Assembly (NCBI GenBank): GCA_017521565.1
Contig: JAFXCE010000037.1
Coordinates: 31,615 to 95,614 of the forward strand
Origin: Clostridia bacterium
GTDB lineage: Bacteria; Bacillota; Clostridia; Christensenellales; Aristaeellaceae
Direction of reading: 5' to 3'
Length of the DNA stretch: 64,000 nt
Below are positions 57,161 through 64,000 of this stretch, piece after piece. Position 1 is the first letter of the stretch. The number at the start of each line of letters is the position of its first letter. The notes beneath the pieces are model-generated. The model was not told where the DNA came from. It saw only the letters and a list, made by a program, of their open reading frames with translations, and did not search any database. Made by a program: the position numbers and the translations under genes.

Positions 57161-57320
57161 TTTCTTTTTACCTCAAATGATTTACGCTCACCTTCTTTCT
57201 CTCAACTGCTTTCGCGCCGCGCTTGCAGATCATCTGCAAGTTTTGCTAATCGGTATACGAACCGTTTCCACGGCTCTGCTAAGAATTTTGAAAATCCTGC
57301 TAAGAGCTTTCCGGCTATCC

Positions 57321-58724
57321 TCAGCGAAGCCCGTTCGCCCTGGCACTCACCAGCTGCGAAAGCAGCGCCACCAGCTCCGGCGACTGCTGCAGCTGCACGA
57401 TCAGCGAAGCCAAGTCCTGCGCCTGTGCAGGCGGCGTCTGCGGTCCTGCTTCCTCCGGCGCGCAGACATTGCGCAGATCCGGATTGCCGTAGAACGCCGT
57501 TTCAAACTTCTGGGCATTGAGCTTTCGATCCTCGTCGAGGATGTGCGCGTAAACCCGCGTGATCATGTCAATCTCCGCGTGTCCCGTGTCGCCCTGTGTC
57601 GCCTTCAGGTCGCCGTGGTTGAGCTTCAGCTTGTACGTCGTGCTCGAATGGCGCAGGGAGTGGAATACCACGTCCGGCAGATCCGCTTCCTTCTTGAGGC
57701 TGTTAAAGAGCTTCTCCATCACCCGCCCGTCGCACGGCCTGCCGTTCGGCTGGGCCAGCACGAGGTCAAAGTCCTGATACTCCTCGCCGAGGAACTCCTT
57801 CGCCTCCTGCTGGCTCTTGCGCCATTCGCGCAGGATGTACGCCAACGTCTTGGGCAGCCAGATCTTGCGGATGCTTGATTCCGTCTTCGGCCGCTTGATG
57901 ATCAGCCGCGTCGTCGTCCCCTTCATCGTCGCATCAAAGATGTGGTAGATGTCCTTTTCGCCCAGCATCTCAATCGCCTGCCGCGAGGCGCGCACCAGCT
58001 CACGGTCTATATACACCCACGCATCGTCCGCAGCAATCGCCGCATCTGTGATGTTCACGTTCGTCCATGTCAGCCCCAGAATCTCACCCATGCGCAGCGA
58101 GCAGGCAAACGCCAGATTCATCGCCACATACAATCGGCCATCCTTACAGGCGTCCAACGCCTTTCGGATCGTCTCTGCGTCCCAGATCTCGCGCTTCTTG
58201 CCACGCACCTTCGGCACAATGGCATTGTCAAAGGGATTCCGAGCGATGAGCTCCCAGCGCACAGCCTGCTTAAACGCGCAGCGCAGGAGCTTGATGATCC
58301 TGCCGATGTTCGCATCCGTCAGCAGATTCGTCGTGGGCTTGCGTGTCTTTGTGGAGACGGAGTGCGTCTTCTGAAGCGTCTGGATGTACTTGTCCACCGT
58401 GCGCGTCGTGATGGATTGCACCTGCAGATCGCCAATGATCGGATTGATGTAATTCTCAATCAGTGCGCAGCTGTTGCCGTACATCGACACGCCCCATCGC
58501 TTCTCACCGTAGAGCGACACAAAGTCCGCAAGGAATTCCCTTACCGTCTGCTTGCTCGGCGGAATAAACGTCCCCTGATCCGCCTGATACTCGACCTCCG
58601 CCTTTCGTTTCTTCGCCGCCTTTTCCGACTCAAAGCTCTCCCATTTCTGCTTGGTTTCGCCCTTGTCATTCACATAATTGTATACGACGGAATACTTCTT
58701 TCCGCGCTTGATGATCGTTGCCAT
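57321..58724 (-). CDS. int: Tyrosine recombinase / integrase
   Basis: A 467-residue phage-type integrase. The N-terminal part (about 1-60, KKYSVVYNYVNDKGETKQKWESF) is an arm-type DNA-binding domain, then a SAM-like core-binding domain (about 70-170), and the catalytic domain with Arg in LRMGEILGLTWTNV, HSLRHSS (His-x-x-Arg) and the nucleophile Tyr in TRVYAHILD. A long C-terminal tail (about 435-467) is unusual. It lies next to the tRNA 3' end and is preceded by the excisionase gene 21 bases upstream, the standard layout. Confidence 0.95.
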   Translation of the reverse strand: MATIIKRGKKYSVVYNYVNDKGETKQKWESFESEKAAKKRKAEVEYQADQGTFIPPSKQTVREFLADFVSLYGEKRWGVSMYGNSCALIENYINPIIGDLQVQSITTRTVDKYIQTLQKTHSVSTKTRKPTTNLLTDANIGRIIKLLRCAFKQAVRWELIARNPFDNAIVPKVRGKKREIWDAETIRKALDACKDGRLYVAMNLAFACSLRMGEILGLTWTNVNITDAAIAADDAWVYIDRELVRASRQAIEMLGEKDIYHIFDATMKGTTTRLIIKRPKTESSIRKIWLPKTLAYILREWRKSQQEAKEFLGEEYQDFDLVLAQPNGRPCDGRVMEKLFNSLKKEADLPDVVFHSLRHSSTTYKLKLNHGDLKATQGDTGHAEIDMITRVYAHILDEDRKLNAQKFETAFYGNPDLRNVCAPEEAGPQTPPAQAQDLASLIVQLQQSPELVALLSQLVSARANGLR

Positions 58725-58745
58725 ATGGTCTCCTCCCGATTGTGA

Positions 58746-58958
58746 TTATGCTTCTTTCTGCTCCAACCACTCATCGAAGGACTTCCTTGAAATCCGGATA
58801 GAAGAACCAATGCGTATCGTCCTGAAATGCCCCGCCTTCACCAGATTGTAGGCAGACGATCTGCCGATACCGAGAATCCTGGCGATGTCCTCCACCCGGT
58901 ATGTCTTGGGCGTCGGACATGGGATCATTTCGCTTTCACCGACCATTCTGTGTTCCAT
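58746..58958 (-). CDS. xis: Excisionase-type HTH protein
   Basis: A 70-residue protein with a MerR/HTH_17-type domain: YRVEDIARILGIGRSSAYNLVKAGHFRT then IRISRKSFDEWLEQ. Such small proteins bind near attachment sites and steer the integrase towards excision. The start MEHRMVGE follows AAAGGAGTATGCC; the frame is open to 59042 without a site. It overlaps nothing and precedes int in the same operon. Confidence 0.88.
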   Translation of the reverse strand: MEHRMVGESEMIPCPTPKTYRVEDIARILGIGRSSAYNLVKAGHFRTIRIGSSIRISRKSFDEWLEQKEA

Positions 58959-59399
58959 GGCATACTCCTTTCTGTATGTACAGCCGGTGTGTGCTGTGAT
59001 GCCTTGCGCCACCATTGTAGAACAGCACACACGCAGCCGCAAGGATACGGCAGGCTCCGGGCAAATCCGAAGCCCGCTGTTTTCATTTTCATCGCGCTGC
59101 GGACAGCTTTAGCAAAGCCGCATAGCTCCGCCGCACCGATTCCCGTTCGCAGCAGAACTCCCCTCCAGTCCATGAGGGGCCGTGAGGAAGTCTCATGATA
59201 CCCGTGTGCATCGTCGCGCCCCTCCTGCCACAGCAGGGTCTGTGAGCCGTTGATCGCTCCGGCAGTGCCATCCTCGCGCCGTCTCACAAGCCGCTCCGCA
59301 TCACGGGGAACTGTTCCCGCAGCAGCGTATTCACTTGTCAAAGATCACGTTTCCCATGAGCGTCAAAGCCAGCAAAGGCTCTTCATCAATCAGGAGAAT
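58959..59399. other. 441 bases without a recognised gene
   Basis: Reading frames here (for example minus-strand 59089-59271) have no family match or convincing start. It may hold the excisionase promoter and remnants of lost element genes. Confidence 0.5.
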
Positions 59400-59480
59400 T
59401 TATCGCTTATATTTGGCCCCTTTTTCGGAGGTTTTCAAACTTTTTTCAAGATTCCTGATACCGGCGTGAATACTCTAAGC
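59400..59480 (-). pseudogene. 3' remnant of a sigma-like gene
   Basis: The minus strand encodes SIHAGIRNLEKSLKTSEKG then a stop, matching the end of the intact sigma-like gene at 60443-60880 (SIHAGIRNLEKSLGNAEKG). A TAG replaces the Gln codon just before it and nothing homologous lies further upstream, so it is a truncated, diverged copy. Confidence 0.75.
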
Positions 59481-59530
59481 AATAAGAAGTACGGAAGACC
59501 CGAATAGTCAGGCCTTCCGTACTTCTTATT
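59481..59530 (-). terminator. Long hairpin at the end of the DUF5677-like gene
   Basis: Perfect 17-bp stem AATAAGAAGTACGGAAG / CTTCCGTACTTCTTATT with a 16-base loop. The stop codon of the gene lies in one arm. There is no T-run directly after, so it may act on RNA stability rather than classic termination. Confidence 0.55.
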
Positions 59531-60317
59531 CATTTTCTTCAATATAATTGTAAATGATGCTTTCTATACTTTCAGTTACTCCATCAAAACCATCATCCAC
59601 AGCATCCCAGCAATAGAGCGTCACAAGCCGATACAGTGCAATGTAGATGGTAACAATCATGCTCATGATCCTATCCATCGTCGCCGAACTGCTCAGCTTT
59701 GTTGTGATCGCTGTTCCATGTGAATAAGGACTCATTAATTCAAAACCCAAATACTCACTCTTATCAACGAGATTACATACGCCTTTGAAGTTAAAGTACT
59801 CCTTTTTATTCAATTTATAGGTCCAGCCATAATTCTCGTCGATATAAGGCTTTTTTCTATTGCCTTTTTCAAGAAAGACATCATCTATTCCATATCGCTG
59901 ACACATATCTTTAAAGAATTCCATATCCTGCTGAGATACTTCTTCCTTACTGAGAATAACACTATCCCGATAAGTTTGTACCAAGTAGTACTTCCAGAGC
60001 TCCTCTTTTTCATGATCAAATATAAGTTCGAAGAATACGCTATTCTCAATAACAACTCTTAAAACCATATTTGCGGCGTTTAGATGGCCTAGAATCATAT
60101 TGTCATGCGCCATCTTTGCATAAGAAACAATGGATTCTGCAAACATTTGGCATATGCCATTGTAACTCCATACATCGCTGCATTCCATTTGGTTCACTGC
60201 ACTCTCGGCCATCTTAATTAACCGCCTCAGCAATGACAACTCATGCTTATACTCATAAAGCGTAATAGCATTTAGTTCATCACAAAACAAGTTTCTTTTG
60301 TTGATAATCATACTCAA
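59526..60317 (-). CDS. AT-rich cargo gene, DUF5677-like protein
   Basis: An all-helical 263-residue protein (261 if the ATG at 60311 rather than the TTG at 60317 is used). LGHLNAANMVLRVVIENSVFFELIF and later SPYSHGTAI resemble the DUF5677 family, whose members are often found in defence and mobile regions and have HEPN-like layouts; this is a weak match. GC content is far below that of the chromosome, showing recent transfer. It is flanked by an intact and a truncated copy of a sigma-like gene end. Confidence 0.6.
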   Translation of the reverse strand: MSMIINKRNLFCDELNAITLYEYKHELSLLRRLIKMAESAVNQMECSDVWSYNGICQMFAESIVSYAKMAHDNMILGHLNAANMVLRVVIENSVFFELIFDHEKEELWKYYLVQTYRDSVILSKEEVSQQDMEFFKDMCQRYGIDDVFLEKGNRKKPYIDENYGWTYKLNKKEYFNFKGVCNLVDKSEYLGFELMSPYSHGTAITTKLSSSATMDRIMSMIVTIYIALYRLVTLYCWDAVDDGFDGVTESIESIIYNYIEENE

Positions 60318-60442
60318 ATAATCACTCTCATTTCTTCATCTTCCCAAATTGAATTCAATACTTGTATTGAAAGTCTTCCGTGTATCTCCGACCCGACGTC
60401 ATAGACGATTCTATCACAGTTTAAGTAACAGGTTCAATTACA

Positions 60443-60880
60443 CTATCCTTTTCTTCCTTTCTCAGCATTTCCTAAGCTTTTTTCTAAGTTTCTGATACCT
60501 GCATGGATGCTCTGAGAAATCGTCGCGCAGCCGACGCCCTCCGCAGCGGCAATTTCCGTCATGCTCATGCCCATAAAGAAATAGGCGTATATCCGTCTCT
60601 GCTGCTTACCCGGCAGCTTTCGCATTGCCGCATACAGTTCCCGCTTCGCCTCGTTCTGCACGCAGATCTCTTCAGGAGACTCACCTACATGCAGCGCCAT
60701 ATGCTCGACTCCATCGCCGCGATCCAGCGAGTAATACGCCTTATGGTAGCGTACGCGACTACGATACGCTGCTTCTCGTCGATCACATGCAGCAAACAGC
60801 TCAGCCAGTTCCTCAGACACGTCCATGCAGCAGTCCTCCCGGCAGAAGGGATAGTGATCCTTCAGGTTGATCATCGTCAT
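60443..60880 (-). CDS. Sigma-70-like regulator of integrative elements
   Basis: A 145-residue protein of the type common in clostridial integrative elements: AYRSRVRYHKAYYSLDRGDGVEHMAL in the middle and a sigma region-4-like HTH (about 88-135, KLPGKQQRRIYAYFFMGMSMTEIAAAEGVGCATISQSI). It has a Cys pair near the start (FCREDCCMD). There is no region 2, so it probably binds DNA as a regulator or partial sigma rather than replacing RpoD. AAGGAGTAAGG precedes the start. Confidence 0.85.
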   Translation of the reverse strand: MTMINLKDHYPFCREDCCMDVSEELAELFAACDRREAAYRSRVRYHKAYYSLDRGDGVEHMALHVGESPEEICVQNEAKRELYAAMRKLPGKQQRRIYAYFFMGMSMTEIAAAEGVGCATISQSIHAGIRNLEKSLGNAEKGRKG

Positions 60881-61241
60881 ATTCCTTACTCCTTTTCGTC
60901 ACAAAGTCATCAGCAGCGAAAAGGAGCCGGAGGGCTTCGGCATCGCAGCAAGCAAAAAACGCCCAAAGCACAAAGGCTTTGAGCGCATGGGAAACAGGCG
61001 GCTACAGCAGAGGCCCAGTTGGCAGCGAAGTTTGAAAAGCTGTTCAAAAATCGCTGCCATCCGGCAGACGGGTTTTGTCTGCCCAACCTTGTACCCACCT
61101 CGTATTCTGCTGTTTTTCTTTCAGAAACCCGTTTCAAAAGGGCATATAAATGTCCATGAAATGCAGTGCAGATTCAACGTGAATTACGGTTCTCTATACG
61201 AATGAACACACTTGCGGTAAAATAAGACCGAGGTGATCATC
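60881..61241. other. 361 bases without a firm gene
   Basis: A plus-strand frame reads LAAKFEKLFKNRCHPADGF around 61015-61080 without a clear start, and an AAAGC-ACAA-GGCTTT-type hairpin lies near 60970. I see no recognisable product. It probably contains the promoter for the sigma-like gene. Confidence 0.4.
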
Positions 61242-61400
61242 GTGTCCGAGTGTACAAATGCTAATCCTTTGTCTGAAATTAAGGCTCGTTTGCTGGCCGT
61301 CATTGACGCATGCAGTGAAGAAGAGCTTCAAACCCTTCTGCCTATCATCGAATCCGTTCTTGAAACCATCCGTGCCAAAGACAGCGTTGTCATCAAATAA
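61242..61400 (+). CDS. Small 52-residue protein of unknown function
   Basis: A GTG-started ORF preceded by GAGGTGATCATC. The product, SECTNANPLSEIKARLLAVI followed by DACSEEELQTLLPIIESVLE, is a plausible helical hairpin with a regular hydrophobic pattern and ends in a Lys. It is on the opposite strand to its neighbours. Family not recognised, though similar small proteins are common in integrative elements. Codon use and ribosome binding site make it better than chance. Confidence 0.55.
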   Translation: MSECTNANPLSEIKARLLAVIDACSEEELQTLLPIIESVLETIRAKDSVVIK

Positions 61401-61404
61401 ATAA

Positions 61405-61446
61405 AAACAGAGCCTGCCTCCAGAAGTAATCTGGAAGCAGGCTCTG
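61405..61446 (-). terminator. Terminator of the KTR gene
   Basis: CAGAGCCTGC / GCAGGCTCTG with inner TCCAGA / TCTGGA pairs; on the minus strand TTTTTATTT follows. It also lies just past the small plus-strand gene. Confidence 0.85.
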
Positions 61447-61449
61447 CGT

Positions 61450-61632
61450 TTAGACGTCTGGCTCTTTGCTTTCAACCATTTTCAGTTTTATGACGTTGAC
61501 CTTGTTTTCCTTTTTGCACTTTGGACAGAACAGCGGGAAGTTCAGAAGAACCGTATCCTCATAGACCATCGTCCGTGTCTTTGCTCCGCATTGCGAGCAT
61601 CTGATCCAAAGTGCTGTCTGTTCCTCTACCAC
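61450..61632 (-). CDS. Cysteine-rich KTR-domain protein
   Basis: A 60-residue protein with two Cys pairs forming a zinc ribbon: WIRCSQCGAKTRTMVYEDTVLLNFPLFCPKCKKE (CxxC at about 12-15 and 37-40). The KTR residues give the family its name (PF14205). It is a frequent passenger of clostridial conjugative transposons, with no known function. GTG start with AAGGGGATG upstream. It supports the integrative-element reading of this region. Confidence 0.85.
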   Translation of the reverse strand: MVEEQTALWIRCSQCGAKTRTMVYEDTVLLNFPLFCPKCKKENKVNVIKLKMVESKEPDV

Positions 61633-61707
61633 TCATTCATCCCCTTATGGATTATCTCTTTGCCTTTACCGCTCTGTCATTGGCACACGAAATATTACTT
61701 TTCTGCG

Positions 61708-62652
61708 TCATCCGTTACCATAGAGGTTGGATTCATACAGAATGCTTTCAATCTCTCCACTCTCTGCATTTACCGTGATGGTATAGATTCCATCCCCCTG
61801 CGTATATTCAGCAAACTCTGTCGGATCTTCAGACTGCGCCTGAACAAGCTGCAGATTTACAGCGTAACAAAGCTTACCATCAGCTAGGCGATTGAAACAG
61901 CTCATTTCCGGCACATATACCATCATCTTCACCTGATCATCGCTGAGCGCATAGACCATCTGAACAGCTTCCCGTGCCAGAACTTCCATCTCCGGGACAG
62001 ACAGCTTACTTTCAGACGCGAGCGCTGTCTGCTCTGCTTCATACTCCTGCTCGGTCAGCACGTTGACAGCCATGCTTTCAGCAGGCTGAGCACCTTGCTT
62101 TTCTGCGATCTCTTGCGCCTTCGCAACGTATTCCGTAGAACTGTGCGTCTCCTTATGGATGCGGATCATTTCATTGAGCTGATCGCTGCCCCAGGCGAGT
62201 GCGTCCAGACCGCCTGCAGTGTCCATGCCATCATGGCTCCACTGCACAGCAGCGTTTTTGTCGCGAACAATGATGCTGTACTTACCAAGAACAACATCCA
62301 TCTGTTCAATTCCCTCATAAGTGACCAGATAGCTGCCATCCGGAAGTTTTTCCGTCTCTCTGTGGAAATACGTCAGCATCTCCTGTGTAATACCATACTC
62401 AAGTTCAAGTGCATCCTCAGCTACCATCACAGCGTCCATTCTGGGACTAAAAACCAATCCGGCAGCCATCGCTGTGGTAATACTTACACAGATGAGAACC
62501 GCAGTCACAACAGTACAAAAACTAATGTGCTTCACTTGTTTTTCCTCCTTTTGCAGAGGCAGTGCATGAACCATGCGATGCATCCTGTCAGAGAATTCTT
62601 CAGTCATTTCAGGATACATATTCCGAAGTTTATTCTGATCAAGCTGAATCAC
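61708..62652 (-). CDS. Putative anti-sigma factor of the second ECF system
   Basis: A 314-residue protein: a cytoplasmic end of about 40 residues (QLDQNKLRNMYPEMTEEFSDRM), one transmembrane helix (SFCTVVTAVLICVSITTAMAAG), and a long external part. Its end (YTITVNAESGEIESILYESN) resembles a PepSY-type module. The start overlaps the ECF sigma stop by four bases. The cytoplasmic segment probably holds the sigma factor; the external part would sense the signal. No known ligand. Confidence 0.75.
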   Translation of the reverse strand: MIQLDQNKLRNMYPEMTEEFSDRMHRMVHALPLQKEEKQVKHISFCTVVTAVLICVSITTAMAAGLVFSPRMDAVMVAEDALELEYGITQEMLTYFHRETEKLPDGSYLVTYEGIEQMDVVLGKYSIIVRDKNAAVQWSHDGMDTAGGLDALAWGSDQLNEMIRIHKETHSSTEYVAKAQEIAEKQGAQPAESMAVNVLTEQEYEAEQTALASESKLSVPEMEVLAREAVQMVYALSDDQVKMMVYVPEMSCFNRLADGKLCYAVNLQLVQAQSEDPTEFAEYTQGDGIYTITVNAESGEIESILYESNLYGNG

Positions 62653-63122
62653 AGGACCACCTCCTCTTTAAGCTCTTTTTGAAGTATTCTCCTTGCCCGG
62701 AGCAATCTATATTTCACGCTAGGAAGTGGCATACTCATAGCTGTCGCCACTTCCTTTTCTGTCATGCCTTCCATGTACTTCAGAAGGAATGACGTTCTCA
62801 GTTCTTCCGGCAAGGATTGAATTGCGTCATACAGGCCCGTATCAAGCGAAGAAGCAAAAGGAACTGCGATATCTGGTATTTCTTCAAATCCAGCGCTGCG
62901 CTTGCGCTGGCGAAGAATATTGTAGCATTCGTTAATCAGAATACGCATCATCCATGCTCGTTCCGCCCCTTCGCGCACTTTGTCGCGGGATTTCCATGCA
63001 TTGAGCAAAGCCTGCTGAACAGCATCTTCAGCATCATGCCGCTTCTTCAGAATGCTGTAAGCCGTTCTGAAAAAAGACGCCATGTGTTGCTCGCTCACTG
63101 CAATATAAGTTGCTTCATCCAT
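62649..63122 (-). CDS. ECF RNA polymerase sigma factor (second)
   Basis: A 157-residue ECF sigma factor. Region 2: FRTAYSILKKRHDAEDAVQQALLNAW; region 4: SFLLKYMEGMTEKEVATAMSMPLPSVKYRLLRARRIL. GGAGGATAACCA precedes the ATG. It is followed by an overlapping anti-sigma gene. A leader element with AACTTTTT and CCGTTATATA about 30 bases upstream may be its own target promoter. Its composition is less GC-rich than the first ECF system at 14.5 kb. Confidence 0.92.
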   Translation of the reverse strand: MDEATYIAVSEQHMASFFRTAYSILKKRHDAEDAVQQALLNAWKSRDKVREGAERAWMMRILINECYNILRQRKRSAGFEEIPDIAVPFASSLDTGLYDAIQSLPEELRTSFLLKYMEGMTEKEVATAMSMPLPSVKYRLLRARRILQKELKEEVVL

Positions 63123-63152
63123 TGGTTATCCTCCGGTTTTTTGAGATCTCAC

Positions 63153-63183
63153 TTATATAACGGAATAGAAGCGGAAAAAGTTA
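63153..63183 (-). promoter_or_regulatory. Possible ECF-type autoregulated promoter
   Basis: Minus-strand TAACTTTTTCCGC then CCGTTATATA about 8 bases on; unlike the TTGACA/TATAAT promoters elsewhere in the window. The pattern and position suggest autoregulation; not tested. Confidence 0.4.
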
Positions 63184-63279
63184 GTGTGTTTCGCAATGAT
63201 TTAGAATTTGCGCCTGCTTTTTCAGGGCAGGCGCTGTTTCAACTTGTCCACTTATGAATGTATTTCTTCAAAACATCGG

Positions 63280-64000
63280 TTACTTGGTCAGAATCAATCG
63301 CTGATAGCCCGGATTGATTTCATCTGCCGCAGCAGACGGCGTATCCGACATCTGCATGATCATCTTCTCAGGAATGATGTCGCTGGAAATCATCTGCTCG
63401 TACGTGATTTCCGGCAGGTTCTCCACGTTGACGCTCGCACTCAGATTGATTCCGCTGGGCAGCGGGTTTCCTTCTGCATCGAGCCAAAGCGGATAATCAC
63501 GTGCGTTCACATCGTCGGCAGTCACGCCTTCTGGCACAACAAAAGTCGAATAGATGTAAAGACCAGCTGCGCTCAGTTCTGCCCTGACGCCTGTCAGCTT
63601 GTAACCGTCTGCGATAAAGTCACCGTTACAGGCATAAACATGTTCTTCAATCGGCGCTTCAAGGAAAACGCTCAGCGGCTTGCGATCCGTCAGCACATTG
63701 CTTTCACTTCCAGAATCAAGTTCGATCTCCATCACCTTCATGAACAGTTGCATATCGATCTTTTCGCCAAAGGCTTTTCCGTTCAGCTGCGGCATGCTGA
63801 AATAGACCACGCTACCATCCTCGTTATAAAGGAAATCTCCCATGGCGCAGCCACTGTCAATTTCAGCGGGAACTTCAAGGAATGCAAAGACCGAGTACAA
63901 TTTGCGATTCAGCTTCTTCGCCGCCTCAACCCACGTCATCTGCGGCTCGACACCAAGGCGCTTTGCTGTCTGTTTGCCATTATCTCCGTTGGCGCCGATC
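63280..64000 (-). CDS. Secreted or external-domain protein, start beyond window
   Basis: The frame is open to the right edge (240 codons, reading GANGDNGKQTAKRLGVEPQ before the first internal Met at 63939), so the true start lies outside. The visible part is mostly beta: VYSVFAFLEVPAEID-like strands, GYKLTGVRAELSAAGLYIYSTFVVPEGV and ASVNVENLPEITYEQM. It resembles the external part of DUF4179-type anti-sigma proteins of Clostridia. With the ECF pair next to it, it may belong to another sigma/anti-sigma system or be a target gene. Confidence 0.55.
   Translation of the reverse strand, partial: IGANGDNGKQTAKRLGVEPQMTWVEAAKKLNRKLYSVFAFLEVPAEIDSGCAMGDFLYNEDGSVVYFSMPQLNGKAFGEKIDMQLFMKVMEIELDSGSESNVLTDRKPLSVFLEAPIEEHVYACNGDFIADGYKLTGVRAELSAAGLYIYSTFVVPEGVTADDVNARDYPLWLDAEGNPLPSGINLSASVNVENLPEITYEQMISSDIIPEKMIMQMSDTPSAAADEINPGYQRLILTK

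Larger units (their letters stand above)
57128..64000. mobile_element. Integrative element at tRNA-Arg(CCT), right end not in window
   Basis: Starting at the 3' end of tRNA-Arg there are a tyrosine integrase and an HTH excisionase, then genes typical of clostridial integrative and conjugative elements: a sigma-like ORF with YYSLDR motif and a Cys-rich KTR protein. GC content drops in 59.4-64 kb. I found no repeat of the tRNA 3' end inside the window, so the right boundary is unknown and the last genes (61.7-64 kb) may be chromosomal. Confidence 0.6.

Noticed and set aside
60910..61137. 75-residue Cys-containing minus-strand ORF
   Set aside because: No ribosome binding site, no family features, and it crosses a hairpin region.
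57128..64000. Right attachment site (repeat of the tRNA-Arg 3' end)
   Set aside because: Short matches such as TGGATGC near 60505 and 62156 are too small to be attR.

Overview
The window looks like a chromosomal segment of a GC-rich, Gram-positive anaerobe of the Clostridia (Bacillota), probably a plant-glycan-using gut bacterium. The evidence is family content: khpB(jag)-yidC-yidD-rnpA-rpmH, QueT with a preQ1-type leader, AddA, XpaC/TelA, VanW-domain and C-rich ECF sigma/anti-sigma pairs, plus vegetative promoters of TTGACA-17-TATAAT type and AGGAGG ribosome binding sites. A Christensenellales-like lineage would fit, but that is inference.

Layout. 0-5.1 kb: magnesium transporter mgtE (cut by the left edge) behind a leader peptide with a terminator/antiterminator pair, and addA. 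5.3-13.5 kb: a Tat-exported Cys-rich protein, an unknown membrane protein, a foldase fusing parvulin-like and cyclophilin domains, an aminotransferase/Lrp pair (alaT/alaR-like), a LysR regulator, queT with a preQ1-type riboswitch, and an RpiB/LacAB-type isomerase resembling DhuI of unsaturated-uronate catabolism. 13.5-22.5 kb: an ECF sigma/anti-sigma pair, a likely operon of xpaC, telA, lemA, a Gly-rich membrane protein and a TPM-domain protein, two secreted unknowns and a VanW-domain protein. 22.7-31.7 kb: tRNA-Leu, pcp, an EamA transporter, a second telA, an Abi_2/HEPN protein, and potABCD with a cupin-type XRE regulator. 31.8-38.4 kb: a secreted Ig-like protein, an O-antigen-ligase-like protein, and the khpB-yidC-yidD-rnpA-rpmH operon. 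38.6-46.5 kb: pfkA, rlmD, a GH51 arabinofuranosidase, and a metal-chelate ABC transporter with a flavoprotein behind a long structured leader. 46.5-56.8 kb: an HTH-HD protein, the uronate operon uxaB-uxaA-uxaC-kdgF-eda, a second phosphofructokinase and a GH30 glycosidase. 56.9-64 kb: tRNA-Arg(CCU) with a tyrosine integrase, excisionase and typical clostridial integrative-element genes, lower in GC towards the right edge.

How it works together. GH51 and GH30 enzymes would release arabinose and galactan pieces from pectin side chains. UxaC, UxaB, UxaA and the KDPG aldolase turn galacturonate or glucuronate into pyruvate and glyceraldehyde 3-phosphate, while KdgF and the DhuI-like isomerase would handle unsaturated uronates from lyases. 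Two phosphofructokinases with different active-site signatures feed glycolysis. No KDG kinase, polysaccharide lyase or uronate transporter is present in the window.

The most interesting signals are the mgtE leader attenuator, the decayed duplicates of a tRNA-Arg transcription unit flanking the GH30 gene, the unassigned structured leader of the metal ABC operon, the paired palindromic interspersed repeats, the shared Gly/Arg tail of two envelope proteins, and a duplicated sigma-factor 3' end flanking an AT-rich cargo gene.
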